Assembly: GCA_027062125.1 (NCBI GenBank)
Contig: JAMOTW010000033.1
Location: 1-52,212, forward strand
Direction: 5' to 3'
Origin: Thermococcus sp.
GTDB taxonomy: Archaea; Methanobacteriota_B; Thermococci; Thermococcales; Thermococcaceae
DNA: 52,212 nt
Shown here piece after piece: positions 1-8,479 of the stretch. The translations under genes and the position numbers were made by a program. The notes under the pieces were generated by a model, which made no database searches, was not told the origin of the DNA, and saw nothing but the letters and a program-made list of their open reading frames with translations. How positions within the stretch are numbered: position 1 is the stretch's first letter; each line of letters opens with the position of its first letter.

Positions 1-184
1 AAGCCCCTCCTTCCACTGGCACAACGCTCATCACGACCCTCTTTGGGTTGGTGACCTCCTGAACCGCCCACTCCTTACCGCGCGGACACCTGCATCCCTT
101 AACGTCTTTGACCTTCCCGTTTTCCACCTCGACCTCGATTGAACAGCCGAGGGGGCAGACGATGCAGGTGAAGCGGTATATCAT
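1..184 (-). CDS. DUF1667 family protein (partial, C-terminus outside window)
   Basis: The reading frame begins at an ATG at 184 and leaves the window at base 1, so only the first ~61 residues are visible. The N-terminus has a CxxxxxC spacing (IVCPLGC) and a second Cys pair (CRCPRGKEW), the cysteine pattern of DUF1667 proteins, which are presumed metal or Fe-S binders. Its ATG overlaps the TGA of the preceding FAD oxidoreductase gene (ATGA), so the two are almost certainly co-translated. In bacteria and Thermococcales, DUF1667 proteins accompany a GlpA-like glycerol-3-phosphate dehydrogenase and an FAD/NAD oxidoreductase, as here. A role as an electron-transfer subunit of that complex is inferred from context. 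Confidence 0.85.
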   Translation of the reverse strand, partial: MIYRFTCIVCPLGCSIEVEVENGKVKDVKGCRCPRGKEWAVQEVTNPKRVVMSVVPVEGGA

Positions 185-1446
185 GCCTTCACCACCTCCA
201 CGGTGAGCTTCTCGACTTCCCTGATTTCCTCTGCCTTCAGTTTTATCCTCAGCATCTCGGCCGGCTTGACCACGGGAAGCTTCATTCTCTTGCCTATCTC
301 TGGAATTCTGAGCTCGACGTCCTCCATTGGCTTAGACACGCGCAGGTAGAGGTAAACGTCCCGGTCGCCGCTGAGGTAGTGTGGGACAATCAGTCGGACG
401 TTCTCGCCTTTCCTCACCTTAACCCACTTCCTGCTCTCGATTCCCCCGTTCTCGATGAACTCCCTGGCCCCTTCAGCGGCAAGCTCTCCCTGTTCGGCGA
501 CGTAGTCCACGAGGTCGTTTATCAGGAGCGAGTTCCCGGCAACGAATATCCCCGGGACGCTGGTTTCCAGCCTGTCGTTCACGACCGGTCCGCCCGTCGC
601 CGGGTCAATCTCAACCCCTATCTTCTTCAATTTTTTAACGCTCGGGACGAGACCTGCAGATATTATCAACGTATCCGCCTCAATCCAGAACTCGCTTCCC
701 GGGATTTCGTTGAGGTTCTCGTCAACCTTGACAACCTTTACCCGCTCAACGCGGCCCTTTCCGCGCACTTCCACGACCTTGTGGCCCAGGTAGAGCGGAA
801 TGTCAAAGTCCCTGAGGATCATGACGTTCCTTGCAAGGCCTCCGGGGTAGGGCATGAGCTCCACTACTGCCTTCACCTTCGCCCCCTCGAGGGCAAAGCG
901 GCGCGCCATGATGAGGCCAACGTCACCGGAGCCGACTATGACGATTTCCTTTCCGGGCAGGATTCCATAGATGTCCATGAGCGTCTGGGCTTCTCCCGCA
1001 GTGTAGATGCCGGAAACGCGGTCTCCGACGATTCCTATCTCGAAGGCGTGCCTCTCCCTCGCTCCCGCGGCGTAGATTACCGCCTTCGTCCAGACCTGGA
1101 AGGTCCCGCTCGGGGAGGTGAAGACTACGACCTTCTCGAGGTCGGAGTAGTTCCTGATTTCGAGCACGCGGGCGCCAGTCCTGTACTCAACGCCGAGCTC
1201 AACCAGCCTCTTCGCGAGTCTCGCTGCAAACTCCGGCCCGGTGAGCTCTTCCCTGAAGTAGTGTATCCCAAAGCCCGGGTGGATGCACTGAGGCAGTATT
1301 CCGCCGAGGTAGTCGTTCTCGTCGAGGAGAAGAACGTTCAGGCCCAGCTCCTTCGCTTTAATGGAGGCCGCCATTCCAGCGGGCCCACCGCCGATGACAA
1401 CGACGTCGTAGTTGAGCATCGGAATCTGCGGCATCGGCTCCATCAT
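181..1446 (-). CDS. FAD/NAD(P)-dependent oxidoreductase, partner of glycerol-3-phosphate dehydrogenase
   Basis: 421 residues with a two-dinucleotide-binding-domain flavoprotein fold. An N-terminal FAD Rossmann motif (VVIGGGPAGMAA, about residues 16-27) and a second NAD(P)-binding motif (IVIVGSGDVGLIMARR, about residues 165-185) are visible, followed by the C-terminal FAD motif ending in GIFVAGNSLLINDLVDYV. The start ATG overlaps the TGA of the upstream GlpA-like gene, and its own TGA overlaps the downstream DUF1667 start, so three genes form one tightly coupled unit. In other genomes this trio is thought to pass electrons from glycerol-3-phosphate oxidation to a soluble carrier such as NAD(P). 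That role is inferred from neighbours. The fold assignment is firm; the exact acceptor is unknown. Confidence 0.9.
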   Translation of the reverse strand: MMEPMPQIPMLNYDVVVIGGGPAGMAASIKAKELGLNVLLLDENDYLGGILPQCIHPGFGIHYFREELTGPEFAARLAKRLVELGVEYRTGARVLEIRNYSDLEKVVVFTSPSGTFQVWTKAVIYAAGARERHAFEIGIVGDRVSGIYTAGEAQTLMDIYGILPGKEIVIVGSGDVGLIMARRFALEGAKVKAVVELMPYPGGLARNVMILRDFDIPLYLGHKVVEVRGKGRVERVKVVKVDENLNEIPGSEFWIEADTLIISAGLVPSVKKLKKIGVEIDPATGGPVVNDRLETSVPGIFVAGNSLLINDLVDYVAEQGELAAEGAREFIENGGIESRKWVKVRKGENVRLIVPHYLSGDRDVYLYLRVSKPMEDVELRIPEIGKRMKLPVVKPAEMLRIKLKAEEIREVEKLTVEVVKA

Positions 1447-2933
1447 GCCTCATCCCTCCTGAGGAGGGCCTTGACGTTTCCAATTCCAATCTCGCTTCCC
1501 CTACCTTTCAGGGTAACCTCCCAGGGCTCGACGCCGTATTCCCTGGCCAAAAGCTGGACTATCCTCGGCCTGCAGAAGCTTCCCTGGCAGGTTCCGGTTG
1601 TGGCCTTCGTCCTGAACTTAACGGAGTCGATGCTGGGCGTCTTAACCCCGATCATCTTCATCCTCTCGATGGCCTCGAGTATGTCGCCCTCGCTCACGTT
1701 GTTGCAGCGGCAGACTACCTTGCCGTAGGCGGGGTTCTTTCTCACCATCTCGTTGATCTGCTCGGGCCCGAGCATGAAGAAGTGGGTGATTTCCTTCCTG
1801 TAGGGGTTCCACTTCTCTTTCTCGACCAGCTTTACCCCGAGGTCGCGTTCGATTATCCCGGCAACCTCGTGGGCTATGGCAGGGGCGCTTGTGAGTCCTG
1901 GGGAGCGTATTCCGGCGACGTTGATGAAGCCCCAGACCTCCTCCTCGGCTTTGATTATGAAGTCCCCTCCCGTCGGTTCTGGCCTCAGGCCGGCGAAGGT
2001 TCTTATCACCTTGCTCCTCGGCGGGAGCTGGGGCCAGAGCTTTTTAGCACCTTCCCAGACCTGCTCGAGCCCCTCTTTGGTCGTGGCGAAGTCCTCCTTT
2101 TCCTCTGGCGGCAGATCCTGGGCGTTGGGCCCTATCATGAGGTGACCGGAAATCTCGGTGGTCACCACAATCCCCTTGCTTATCTGCGTCGGCGTCGGGA
2201 AGAGAACCCTCCTCGGGCCGGGAATACCCTCGTCGAAGATCCAGTATTCGCCTTTCCTGGGGTGTATCTCGAAGTAGTCTATCCCCGCCATCCGCGCTAC
2301 ATCGTCGGCGTAGAGACCGGCCGCATTGATAACTATATCGGCCTCGATGAAGCCGTTGTTGGTTTCAACGCCCTTGACCTCGCCGTTCTCGACCTTTATG
2401 CCCCTGACTTCGGTCTCGAGGTGCGTCTTAACGCCGTTGGCAACTGCATTCTCGACGAGCGCTATAACCGCCGGAATCGGCCCTATCTGGCCGACTATCG
2501 GGACCCACAGGGCGCCTATTGCCTCCCTCGTGAGGTCTGGTTCAAGGTGGAAGAGCTCATCCCTGTCCACGATTCTCATCTCTGGGACGCCGTTCTTCCT
2601 TCCGCGCTCCAGAAGCCTCTCAAGCTCGTCGAAGTCCTCATCCTTCGTCGCGACTATCAATGCCCCGTTCCAGACGTGGGGAATCTGGAGCTCCTTGACC
2701 CACTGGTGCCAGAGCCGGTTTCCCCTTATGCACAGCTTCGCCCTCGTGGGATACTTTTCAGGATCGTCGTCGTAGCCACCGTGAATCAAAGCGGTGTTGG
2801 CCTTGCTCACGCCCCAGCCCACGTCGGGGGCCTTCTCGATGAGGTGGACTTCGAGGTTCTCGTATTTACTCAGAACGCGCGCTATGCTCGCGCCGCTTAT
2901 TCCGGCGCCTATTATGGCCACCTTGGTCTTCAT
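1443..2933 (-). CDS. glpA: GlpA-like glycerol-3-phosphate dehydrogenase with C-terminal BFD-type [2Fe-2S] domain
   Basis: 496 residues. The N-terminus carries a DAO/GlpA-type FAD motif (VAIIGAGISGASIARVL) followed by the KANTALIHGGYD segment typical of anaerobic glycerol-3-phosphate dehydrogenases. The last ~90 residues contain CRCNNVSEGD and TGTCQGSFCRPR, the four-cysteine pattern of a bacterioferritin-associated-ferredoxin-like [2Fe-2S] domain. It oxidises sn-glycerol-3-phosphate to dihydroxyacetone phosphate, feeding glycolysis or gluconeogenesis. The start is supported by a strong SD (GGAGGGAGG) just upstream and by TATA-like boxes (GCTTTAAAAT, AAGCTTAAAT) on the minus strand within 2945-2990. 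Downstream genes overlap by 4 nt, and glycerol kinase lies immediately upstream on the same strand. Confidence 0.92.
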   Translation of the reverse strand: MKTKVAIIGAGISGASIARVLSKYENLEVHLIEKAPDVGWGVSKANTALIHGGYDDDPEKYPTRAKLCIRGNRLWHQWVKELQIPHVWNGALIVATKDEDFDELERLLERGRKNGVPEMRIVDRDELFHLEPDLTREAIGALWVPIVGQIGPIPAVIALVENAVANGVKTHLETEVRGIKVENGEVKGVETNNGFIEADIVINAAGLYADDVARMAGIDYFEIHPRKGEYWIFDEGIPGPRRVLFPTPTQISKGIVVTTEISGHLMIGPNAQDLPPEEKEDFATTKEGLEQVWEGAKKLWPQLPPRSKVIRTFAGLRPEPTGGDFIIKAEEEVWGFINVAGIRSPGLTSAPAIAHEVAGIIERDLGVKLVEKEKWNPYRKEITHFFMLGPEQINEMVRKNPAYGKVVCRCNNVSEGDILEAIERMKMIGVKTPSIDSVKFRTKATTGTCQGSFCRPRIVQLLAREYGVEPWEVTLKGRGSEIGIGNVKALLRRDEA

Positions 2934-3098
2934 GTCCCTCCCTCCGATTTAAGCTTAGAAACGTTCTTCTTCATTTTAAAGCTTTCTCTAACCTTTAGTT
3001 CGGTCTGAAGGAAACGAGAGAACGGTTCTGGGCATAAAAAGGGAGGACATTAGTGGGCGTTAAATGGATGTACAGGGCTGGGCTTTAAAAAGTATGGG

Positions 3099-4580
3099 TC
3101 AGTATCCAATGACCTTCGCCCAGCCCATGGCCCTCTTCACAGCCTCCTTCCAGCCGCGATAGAGCCTTTCCCTCGTCTCCTCGTCCATAGTTGGCTCGAA
3201 GATCCTCTCGGCCTTCCAGAGGCTCTTTATCTCATCGAGGCTTTCCCAGTAATCGACGGCCAGTCCGGCAAGATAGGCCGCTCCGAGGGCTGTGGTTTCC
3301 TTCACCACCGGCCTGACGACGCGCCTGTTGAGTATATCCGCCTGGAACCCCATCAGGAAGTCGTTTGCCGTTGCACCACCGTCGACGCGGAGCTCCTTTA
3401 TGCCGACGAGCTTCTCCATCTCCTCTATGACGTCGCGCGTGAGGTAGGCTATCGCTTCCAGCGTCGCCCTCGCGAGGTGCTCCCTTCCCGTTCCGCGCGT
3501 TATGCCGATTATCAGTCCCCTCGCGAACTGGTCCCAGTACGGCGCTCCGAGCCCCACGAAGGCCGGAACGAAGTAAACTCCCTCGTTGCTCTCCAGTTTG
3601 GTCGCGAGCTCTTCCGTCTCCGCGGCACTCTTGATTATCCTTATCCCGTCGCGGAGCCACTGGACGGCGGCGCCCGTTACGAAGACGCTCCCCTCGAGGG
3701 CGTAGGTGACCCTTCCGTCCAGACCCCAGGCTATCGTCGTGAGCAGGTTCTCAGAGTAGCGGACGGTCTTTCCGGTGTTGGCAAGAATGAAGCTCCCCGT
3801 TCCATAGGTGGCCTTCACCATCCCTGCCTCAAAGGCGGCTTGGCCGAACAGTGCGGCCTGCTGGTCGCCTGCGTCTCCGCTTACCGGGATTTCTGCCCCG
3901 AGGAGTTCCTTCCTCGTGTAGCCATACAGCTCGCTCGACTCCCTGACCTCCGGGAGGACGCTCTCGGGGATGTCGAAGAGCTCGAGCAGTTCTTCGTCCC
4001 ACTCCAGCCTTTTGATGTTGAAGAGCATCGTTCTGGAGGCGTTGGAGTAGTCCGTCACGTGCTCCCCGGTCAGGCGGTAGATGAGGAATGTATCAACCGT
4101 TCCAAAGAGCACCTCGCCCCTCTCGGCCTTCTCCCTGAGGCCCGGGATGTTGTCGAGGAGCCACTTGAGCTTTGAGGCGGAGAAGTAGGCATCCGGTACG
4201 AGGCCGGTCTTCTCCTTGATCATGTCCCCGTACTCGCGCTTTATCTCCTCGACCATCTCTGCCGTTCTCCTGCACTGCCAGACTATCGCGTTGTGGAGCG
4301 GTTTTCCGCTTTTGTCCCAGACTATCGTCGTCTCGCGCTGGTTGGTAACGCCTATCGCCGCTATCTGCCCGGGCTCGATTTTAGCGCGCTCTATGGCAGT
4401 CTTTATTGCCCGGAACTGCGCCTCCCAGATCTCCTCAGGATCGTGCTCCACCCAGCCGGGCTTGGGGTAGTGCTGCGGGAACTCGTACTGGCCGATGCCG
4501 CGTATGTTGCTCTCTCTGTCGAAGAGTATTGCCCTTGCTGAGGTCGTCCCCTCGTCAAGTGAGAGTACGAACTTCTCCAT
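3099..4580 (-). CDS. glpK: Glycerol kinase
   Basis: 493 residues, the normal length of the FGGY-family kinase. Diagnostic segments are the N-terminal phosphate-binding motif ([14 protein letters not shown]), the substrate/ATP motif ([13 protein letters not shown]) and the C-terminal FGGY signature region ([18 protein letters not shown]). It phosphorylates glycerol to sn-glycerol-3-phosphate using ATP; the product is the substrate of the dehydrogenase encoded 165 bp downstream. The start ATG is preceded by GGTGGTC. The 165-bp gap to glpA contains its own T-rich and TATA-like sequence, so the two may be separate transcripts within one catabolic cluster. No glycerol facilitator gene is seen in the window. 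Confidence 0.97.
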   Translation of the reverse strand: MEKFVLSLDEGTTSARAILFDRESNIRGIGQYEFPQHYPKPGWVEHDPEEIWEAQFRAIKTAIERAKIEPGQIAAIGVTNQRETTIVWDKSGKPLHNAIVWQCRRTAEMVEEIKREYGDMIKEKTGLVPDAYFSASKLKWLLDNIPGLREKAERGEVLFGTVDTFLIYRLTGEHVTDYSNASRTMLFNIKRLEWDEELLELFDIPESVLPEVRESSELYGYTRKELLGAEIPVSGDAGDQQAALFGQAAFEAGMVKATYGTGSFILANTGKTVRYSENLLTTIAWGLDGRVTYALEGSVFVTGAAVQWLRDGIRIIKSAAETEELATKLESNEGVYFVPAFVGLGAPYWDQFARGLIIGITRGTGREHLARATLEAIAYLTRDVIEEMEKLVGIKELRVDGGATANDFLMGFQADILNRRVVRPVVKETTALGAAYLAGLAVDYWESLDEIKSLWKAERIFEPTMDEETRERLYRGWKEAVKRAMGWAKVIGY

Positions 4581-4623
4581 CTTTGACCACCTTAGAACGT
4601 GGGGTGCTTCCCATAATTATGCT

Positions 4624-5373
4624 TTACTCTCCCCGCGGTAGCCTCAGCAGGAGACCCACTGTGGAGAGGAGGATGCCCAGCCCGGCAAGCTCCCCGGACA
4701 GGTGCCTGAAGTAGGGTTCCGTGCGCCATCTTGGGGTCCCCATGAAGAAATCCAGCCTGAGACTGTTTCCGGTCGTTTTCGAGCCCTCTCCAAAGGACTC
4801 ACTCCGCAATGCCGTCAGATTGGTCACGTGGTACGGCCAGCCGAGCTCCGATGCCCTCTCTTCAATCCTGTTGATGTCCGAAGTGTTGCCCATCGCACAC
4901 ATCACCCCGTAAACGGCGTCTTCCGTGTTATCCCTATCCAGCAGATGGGGGCTGAGGTTGAACTCCTCCAGAAAGCCCCTGAACTTCTTGACGTCGTTAT
5001 TGTCGCCAATGGGCACGGACAACGTCAGCCAAACATCGGAACCGTTACATGGGGAGGAATCCTCGGCGAGGGCAAAGGCCGCGTTGATGGCTTCGGTGCT
5101 CTCCCCCTTCAAGTGGGAGTTGTTCAGGTAGCTCCCCACGAAGAACAGCGCGATGATAGCCAAAGCGGCGAACACCACTATGTCCGACCCGTTCCCCCGG
5201 GCACTCAGGAGTATCCCGGAAACCCCCAGCAGGAGAACGCATCCCCAGGTAGCCATGAGAAGGTACATTGTGGTCGATTCACCCATTGAAAGCTGAATAC
5301 GATGAACGGAGAGGACGAGAAGGGTTGTGAGCAGGAGGGTGGTTCTCAGGGCTTTGCGCCTCACCCGTATCAC
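4624..5373 (-). CDS. Hypothetical membrane protein
   Basis: 249 residues, GTG start. I do not recognise a family. Hydrophobic segments lie at about residues 10-28, 36-57 and 66-86, followed by a ~130-residue polar region containing two cysteines (SSPCNGSD and YGVMCAMG), and a last hydrophobic stretch near residues 222-243 before a short basic tail. The topology suggests an extracellular domain between membrane anchors. It sits between glpK and the two glycerophosphodiesterase genes on the same strand, so a role in the same pathway is possible but only by position. A TATA-like CCATAAAATGG lies on the minus strand at about 5429-5439. The SD is weak and an alternative later start cannot be excluded. 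Confidence 0.7.
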   Translation of the reverse strand: MIRVRRKALRTTLLLTTLLVLSVHRIQLSMGESTTMYLLMATWGCVLLLGVSGILLSARGNGSDIVVFAALAIIALFFVGSYLNNSHLKGESTEAINAAFALAEDSSPCNGSDVWLTLSVPIGDNNDVKKFRGFLEEFNLSPHLLDRDNTEDAVYGVMCAMGNTSDINRIEERASELGWPYHVTNLTALRSESFGEGSKTTGNSLRLDFFMGTPRWRTEPYFRHLSGELAGLGILLSTVGLLLRLPRGE

Positions 5374-5456
5374 CGCCGCGGGCGTTTAATTGAACCCTTC
5401 GAGAATTGAGCCTTCTCGACTGGGCCCATTTTATGGTTCGCCAGGCGATCCACCGA

Positions 5457-5473
5457 CAAAAGTAAAAAACAAA
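5457..5473 (-). terminator. T-rich terminator after the GDPD genes
   Basis: Reading the minus strand, the stretch just after the stop of the first GDPD gene is TTTGTTTTTTACTTTTG, the U-rich transcript type that ends archaeal transcription. It also separates the GDPD pair from the downstream membrane protein gene. Confidence 0.5.
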
Positions 5474-5485
5474 CCTTAAAAAGTT

Positions 5486-6238
5486 TCACCTGAGTCCGAG
5501 TCTCTTGAGGTAATCAATCATCCTCTCGACGTCGTTCGCTATGACAACCTCAAAGAGCCCCCTGAGCTTCGCGAGGTTGTCTTTCTGGTAGAAGAGCTCG
5601 TCGCTCTCCGTCCAGAGGACGACCCTTAGGCCGAGGGAACGGGCCCAGCCGATCGCCTGAAGGGTCCTCTCCTGACCGAGGAGGGGTATCGCCTCCATGG
5701 GGATGTTTATCGACCACAGGTTGAGCTCCTCCTTCAGCCTCGGAATGAGTGGAACTACCTCCTCCCTGTCTATTAGGAGCCCCATGGTTGTATCCTTATC
5801 ATGCCTCCTGTACTCGCGGAGAGCCTCGACCTCGAAGGACGAAATCATGACCCTCTCCCGGCTGTTCTCCGCGACGATTTTGGCCACTTCCTTCGCGGTA
5901 TCGGGGTCCTTGAGCTCGATGTTGATGAGGGCGTCCTCTGGAAGGACCTCAAAGACCTCCTCCAGCGTTGGAATCCTCTCGCCCATCCCGATGTCGGCCT
6001 GCTTTAGCTCCTCCAGCGTCATGTCCTTCTGCCTTCCGCTCATGTTGCTCGTCCTGTCTATGGTCTCGTCGTGCATTATCACAACCCTTCCGTCCCTGCT
6101 GAGCCAGACGTCGAGCTCAACACCATCCGCCCCGGCCTCAACGGCCCTCCTGAAGGCCAGAAGGCTGTTCTCTGGATATTTGGAGGAGTAACCCCTGTGG
6201 CCCAGAACGATCACCCTATTCGACTCCCAGCCTGCCAT
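5486..6238 (-). CDS. Glycerophosphodiester phosphodiesterase (GDPD), copy 1
   Basis: 250 residues, TIM-barrel GDPD family. The catalytic HRG appears in [17 protein letters not shown], the metal-binding E-x-D in [12 protein letters not shown], and the second catalytic His in [12 protein letters not shown]; later strands contain NIELKDPD. It hydrolyses glycerophosphodiesters to an alcohol and sn-glycerol-3-phosphate, which the adjacent dehydrogenase can oxidise. No signal peptide is seen, so it is cytoplasmic. Copy 2 ends 25 bp upstream on the same strand, so the two are probably co-transcribed. The SD before the ATG is weak. Confidence 0.93.
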   Translation of the reverse strand: MAGWESNRVIVLGHRGYSSKYPENSLLAFRRAVEAGADGVELDVWLSRDGRVVIMHDETIDRTSNMSGRQKDMTLEELKQADIGMGERIPTLEEVFEVLPEDALINIELKDPDTAKEVAKIVAENSRERVMISSFEVEALREYRRHDKDTTMGLLIDREEVVPLIPRLKEELNLWSINIPMEAIPLLGQERTLQAIGWARSLGLRVVLWTESDELFYQKDNLAKLRGLFEVVIANDVERMIDYLKRLGLR

Positions 6239-6263
6239 AGGTATCGCCCTAGGAGAGTAGGGG

Positions 6264-6965
6264 CTACCCGTAAAAACTTTTCTTCACTCTCGCGGGGTCG
6301 TCCGAGATCAGGGCATTGGCAACGTGCCAGAGCCTCGGCAGCCACTCCAGCTCGTTCATCCGGTAGTTCCAGAGGTACACCCTCAGGCCCCTCTTCCGCA
6401 GGGCCCTGAGGAGCGTGAGGAGGGTGTGATAGCCGACGTAAGAAACGGCATCCACTGGGACATGGACGGAGTAAAGGCCCCTGAATTTTGGTATCCTGAA
6501 AACGGCCCCATAGCCAGTTATTGAGAACCCCACCATGCAGTCGGGACACTCCTGGAGGAGGGCCTCAACGATCCGGGGGTTTTCGGAGGAGAACACGGTT
6601 CTGTCAAGGAGGCCCGATGACTCAACGGCCCTCAGGAGGGGTTCCACGGCCCGGACTTCCTTCACGTCGGCGTTGAAGATGGCTTTCCTGAACTCGCTGA
6701 GCACTCTGTCCACCGTGGGGATTAGCCTTCCCCTCGGGTGCAGCCTCCTCAGCTCCCCAAGGCTGAGCTCCCCGACGGGGTGGAAGGAGCCGTTGGCGTA
6801 GAAGCCCGGGTCGTGGTGGGTTATGAGCTTTCCATCGCGGGTCAGGCGAACGTCAAACTCTATCCCGTCGGCGTACCTTAGGGCCCTCCTGAAGGCCGGA
6901 AGGGTGTTCTCAAGCGGCCCCTTGACGCCCCTGTGGCCGAGTATGAAAACCTTTTCACTGTCCAC
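6264..6965 (-). CDS. Glycerophosphodiester phosphodiesterase (GDPD), copy 2
   Basis: 233 residues, GTG start preceded by a G-rich SD (GAGGGGGGA). It shows the GDPD motifs [30 protein letters not shown] and ITHHDPGF, plus the strand-3 acidic residue in NADVKEV. It is diverged from copy 1 and shorter; the NIELKD strand of copy 1 is NADVKE here, a conservative change of the metal-ligand region. The first gene of a divergent pair: an MFS carrier is read the other way 108 bp upstream. A minus-strand TATA (AAGCTTTTAAGGGTTG) lies at about 7000-7015. The paralogue pair may split substrate range; that is inference. Confidence 0.9.
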   Translation of the reverse strand: MDSEKVFILGHRGVKGPLENTLPAFRRALRYADGIEFDVRLTRDGKLITHHDPGFYANGSFHPVGELSLGELRRLHPRGRLIPTVDRVLSEFRKAIFNADVKEVRAVEPLLRAVESSGLLDRTVFSSENPRIVEALLQECPDCMVGFSITGYGAVFRIPKFRGLYSVHVPVDAVSYVGYHTLLTLLRALRKRGLRVYLWNYRMNELEWLPRLWHVANALISDDPARVKKSFYG

Positions 6966-6999
6966 AGATGTCCCCCCTCACACCGTTCAGAAATGGGCT

Positions 7000-7016
7000 G
7001 ACAACCCTTAAAAGCT
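7000..7016 (-). promoter_or_regulatory. TATA promoter for the GDPD pair
   Basis: The minus strand reads AAGCTTTTAAGGGTTG here. The expected start point is about 25 nt downstream, near 6980-6985, giving a short leader before the GTG start of the second GDPD copy. It lies in the 108-bp divergent region shared with the MFS gene. Confidence 0.5.
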
Positions 7017-7073
7017 TCCGCCACCAAATTCCCATACCGCTCTAACCCGTAATATCGAATTGGGGGTGAAAGT

Positions 7074-8396
7074 GTGGAGTTTAAATACTCGAGGATATTT
7101 CTGCTCGGTTTCGGTTTCTTCGGTATAAGCATTATCTGGGCCCTCTACAACGCCTACATACCGATATTCCTGCAGGACACCTTCCACCTCAGCAAGACCG
7201 TCACGGGCTTCATCATGACCATCGACAATCTTTTCGCCGTCCTGCTGCTCCCCTTCCTCGGCGCGCTCAGTGACATGACGCGGACGAGAATCGGGAGGAG
7301 AAAGCCCTACATCCTGCTCGGTGCCCCCTCCGCCGCCATAATGTTCGCGTTAATCCCGGTAGCGAGGAGCCACGGGAACCTCGCCCTCTTCATGGGGACG
7401 ATAGTTTTCATGAACTTCTTCATGGCGCTCTTCAGGTCTCCGGTTATAGCCTTCATGCCGGATATAACACTCAGTGAAAAGAGGAGCCAGGCCAACGGAA
7501 TAATCAACTTCATGGGCGGCCTCGGTGCTCTGCTCGCCTACTTCGGGGGGAAGGTTCTCTACGACATTAACTACGCCTACCCCTTCTACTTCGGTGCCGC
7601 CATAATGCTCCTCGCCAACCTGCTGGTGGTCCTCGCGGTTCCGGAGCCCGAGGAGTACCGCGTCCCGGGGAAGAAGATAAGCCTGAGGAAGCTCCTGGCA
7701 GAAACGTCTCACAAGAGCTTCGGCGAACTCAAGGAGAACCTCAAGGACGTCTTCGCCAGCCACGAGAGGAGCTTACTCGCCATACTGCTGGCCATATTCC
7801 TCTGGTTCGTCGCCTTCAACTCGCTGGAGACCTTCTTCACGAGCTACGCCAAGTACTACCTCGGCATCGAGGAGAGCACGGGTGCCTTCATGCTCGGAGT
7901 CTTCAGCCTTAGCTTCATGATCTTCGCTATCCCTGCTGGTTTCATCGGTGGCCGCTTCGGAAGGAGGAAGACGATAACACTCGGCCTCATAATCATTATT
8001 GGAATAATGCTCGGCGCCTACCTCGTCGGCGAGGGTTCAAAACCGGCCTCGAGTTCCCTCACGGACCCCGTCGTCATGACCTTCATGGGGCTCTTCTTCG
8101 TCGGCGGAATGGGCTGGGCAATGGTCAACGTGAACTCCCTGCCAATGGTCGTTGACATGACGACGGAGGAGAAGCTCGGAGGCTACACCGGGCTCTACTA
8201 CTTCTTCAGCCAGGCGGCGAACCTCGTCGCACCTCCACTGGCCGGGGCCTTCCTCGACGTGGTGGGCTACAGGACGCTACTTCCCTTTGCGACGGCCTTC
8301 TTCGTGCTGGCGGCGATAGCGATGCAGTTCGTCAGGCGCGGGGACATTGTGAGGAAGAAGGGGGACATCCTGGACTACGTCCCTGACATGGACTGA
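7074..8396 (+). CDS. MFS transporter, GPH/SLC45-like sugar carrier 1
   Basis: 440 residues with about 12 hydrophobic helices. The cytoplasmic loop after helix 2 reads SDMTRTRIGRRKPYILLG, the [D]RTRxGRRxP signature of the glycoside-cation symporter and SLC45-type sucrose/maltose carriers; a second-half repeat (GGRFGRRKTITLG) follows helix 8. A GTG start is chosen because GGGGGTGA sits 5-8 nt upstream. The substrate cannot be read from sequence; a sugar or sugar derivative is likely by family. It is followed by a second carrier of the same type (83-bp gap with a T-rich terminator-like run), so each may have its own transcript. Confidence 0.88.
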   Translation: MEFKYSRIFLLGFGFFGISIIWALYNAYIPIFLQDTFHLSKTVTGFIMTIDNLFAVLLLPFLGALSDMTRTRIGRRKPYILLGAPSAAIMFALIPVARSHGNLALFMGTIVFMNFFMALFRSPVIAFMPDITLSEKRSQANGIINFMGGLGALLAYFGGKVLYDINYAYPFYFGAAIMLLANLLVVLAVPEPEEYRVPGKKISLRKLLAETSHKSFGELKENLKDVFASHERSLLAILLAIFLWFVAFNSLETFFTSYAKYYLGIEESTGAFMLGVFSLSFMIFAIPAGFIGGRFGRRKTITLGLIIIIGIMLGAYLVGEGSKPASSSLTDPVVMTFMGLFFVGGMGWAMVNVNSLPMVVDMTTEEKLGGYTGLYYFFSQAANLVAPPLAGAFLDVVGYRTLLPFATAFFVLAAIAMQFVRRGDIVRKKGDILDYVPDMD

Positions 8397-8398
8397 CC

Positions 8399-8414
8399 TT
8401 TCCTTTATTTTTGT
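8399..8414 (+). terminator. T-rich terminator after MFS carrier 1
   Basis: A pyrimidine-rich run (TTTCCTTTATTTTTG) follows the stop codon directly, matching archaeal U-rich termination. An AT-rich promoter-like stretch for the next gene follows. Confidence 0.45.
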
Positions 8415-8479
8415 CATTTGAACCGAAAACGTAAAAACGTCTTTTTGACAGATTCACGGCAAAATATGGGGGTGAAACA

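Noticed and set aside
379..3008. Long plus-strand frames over the glp operon
   Set aside because: They lie antisense to three well-supported genes, with no SD and no recognisable motifs.
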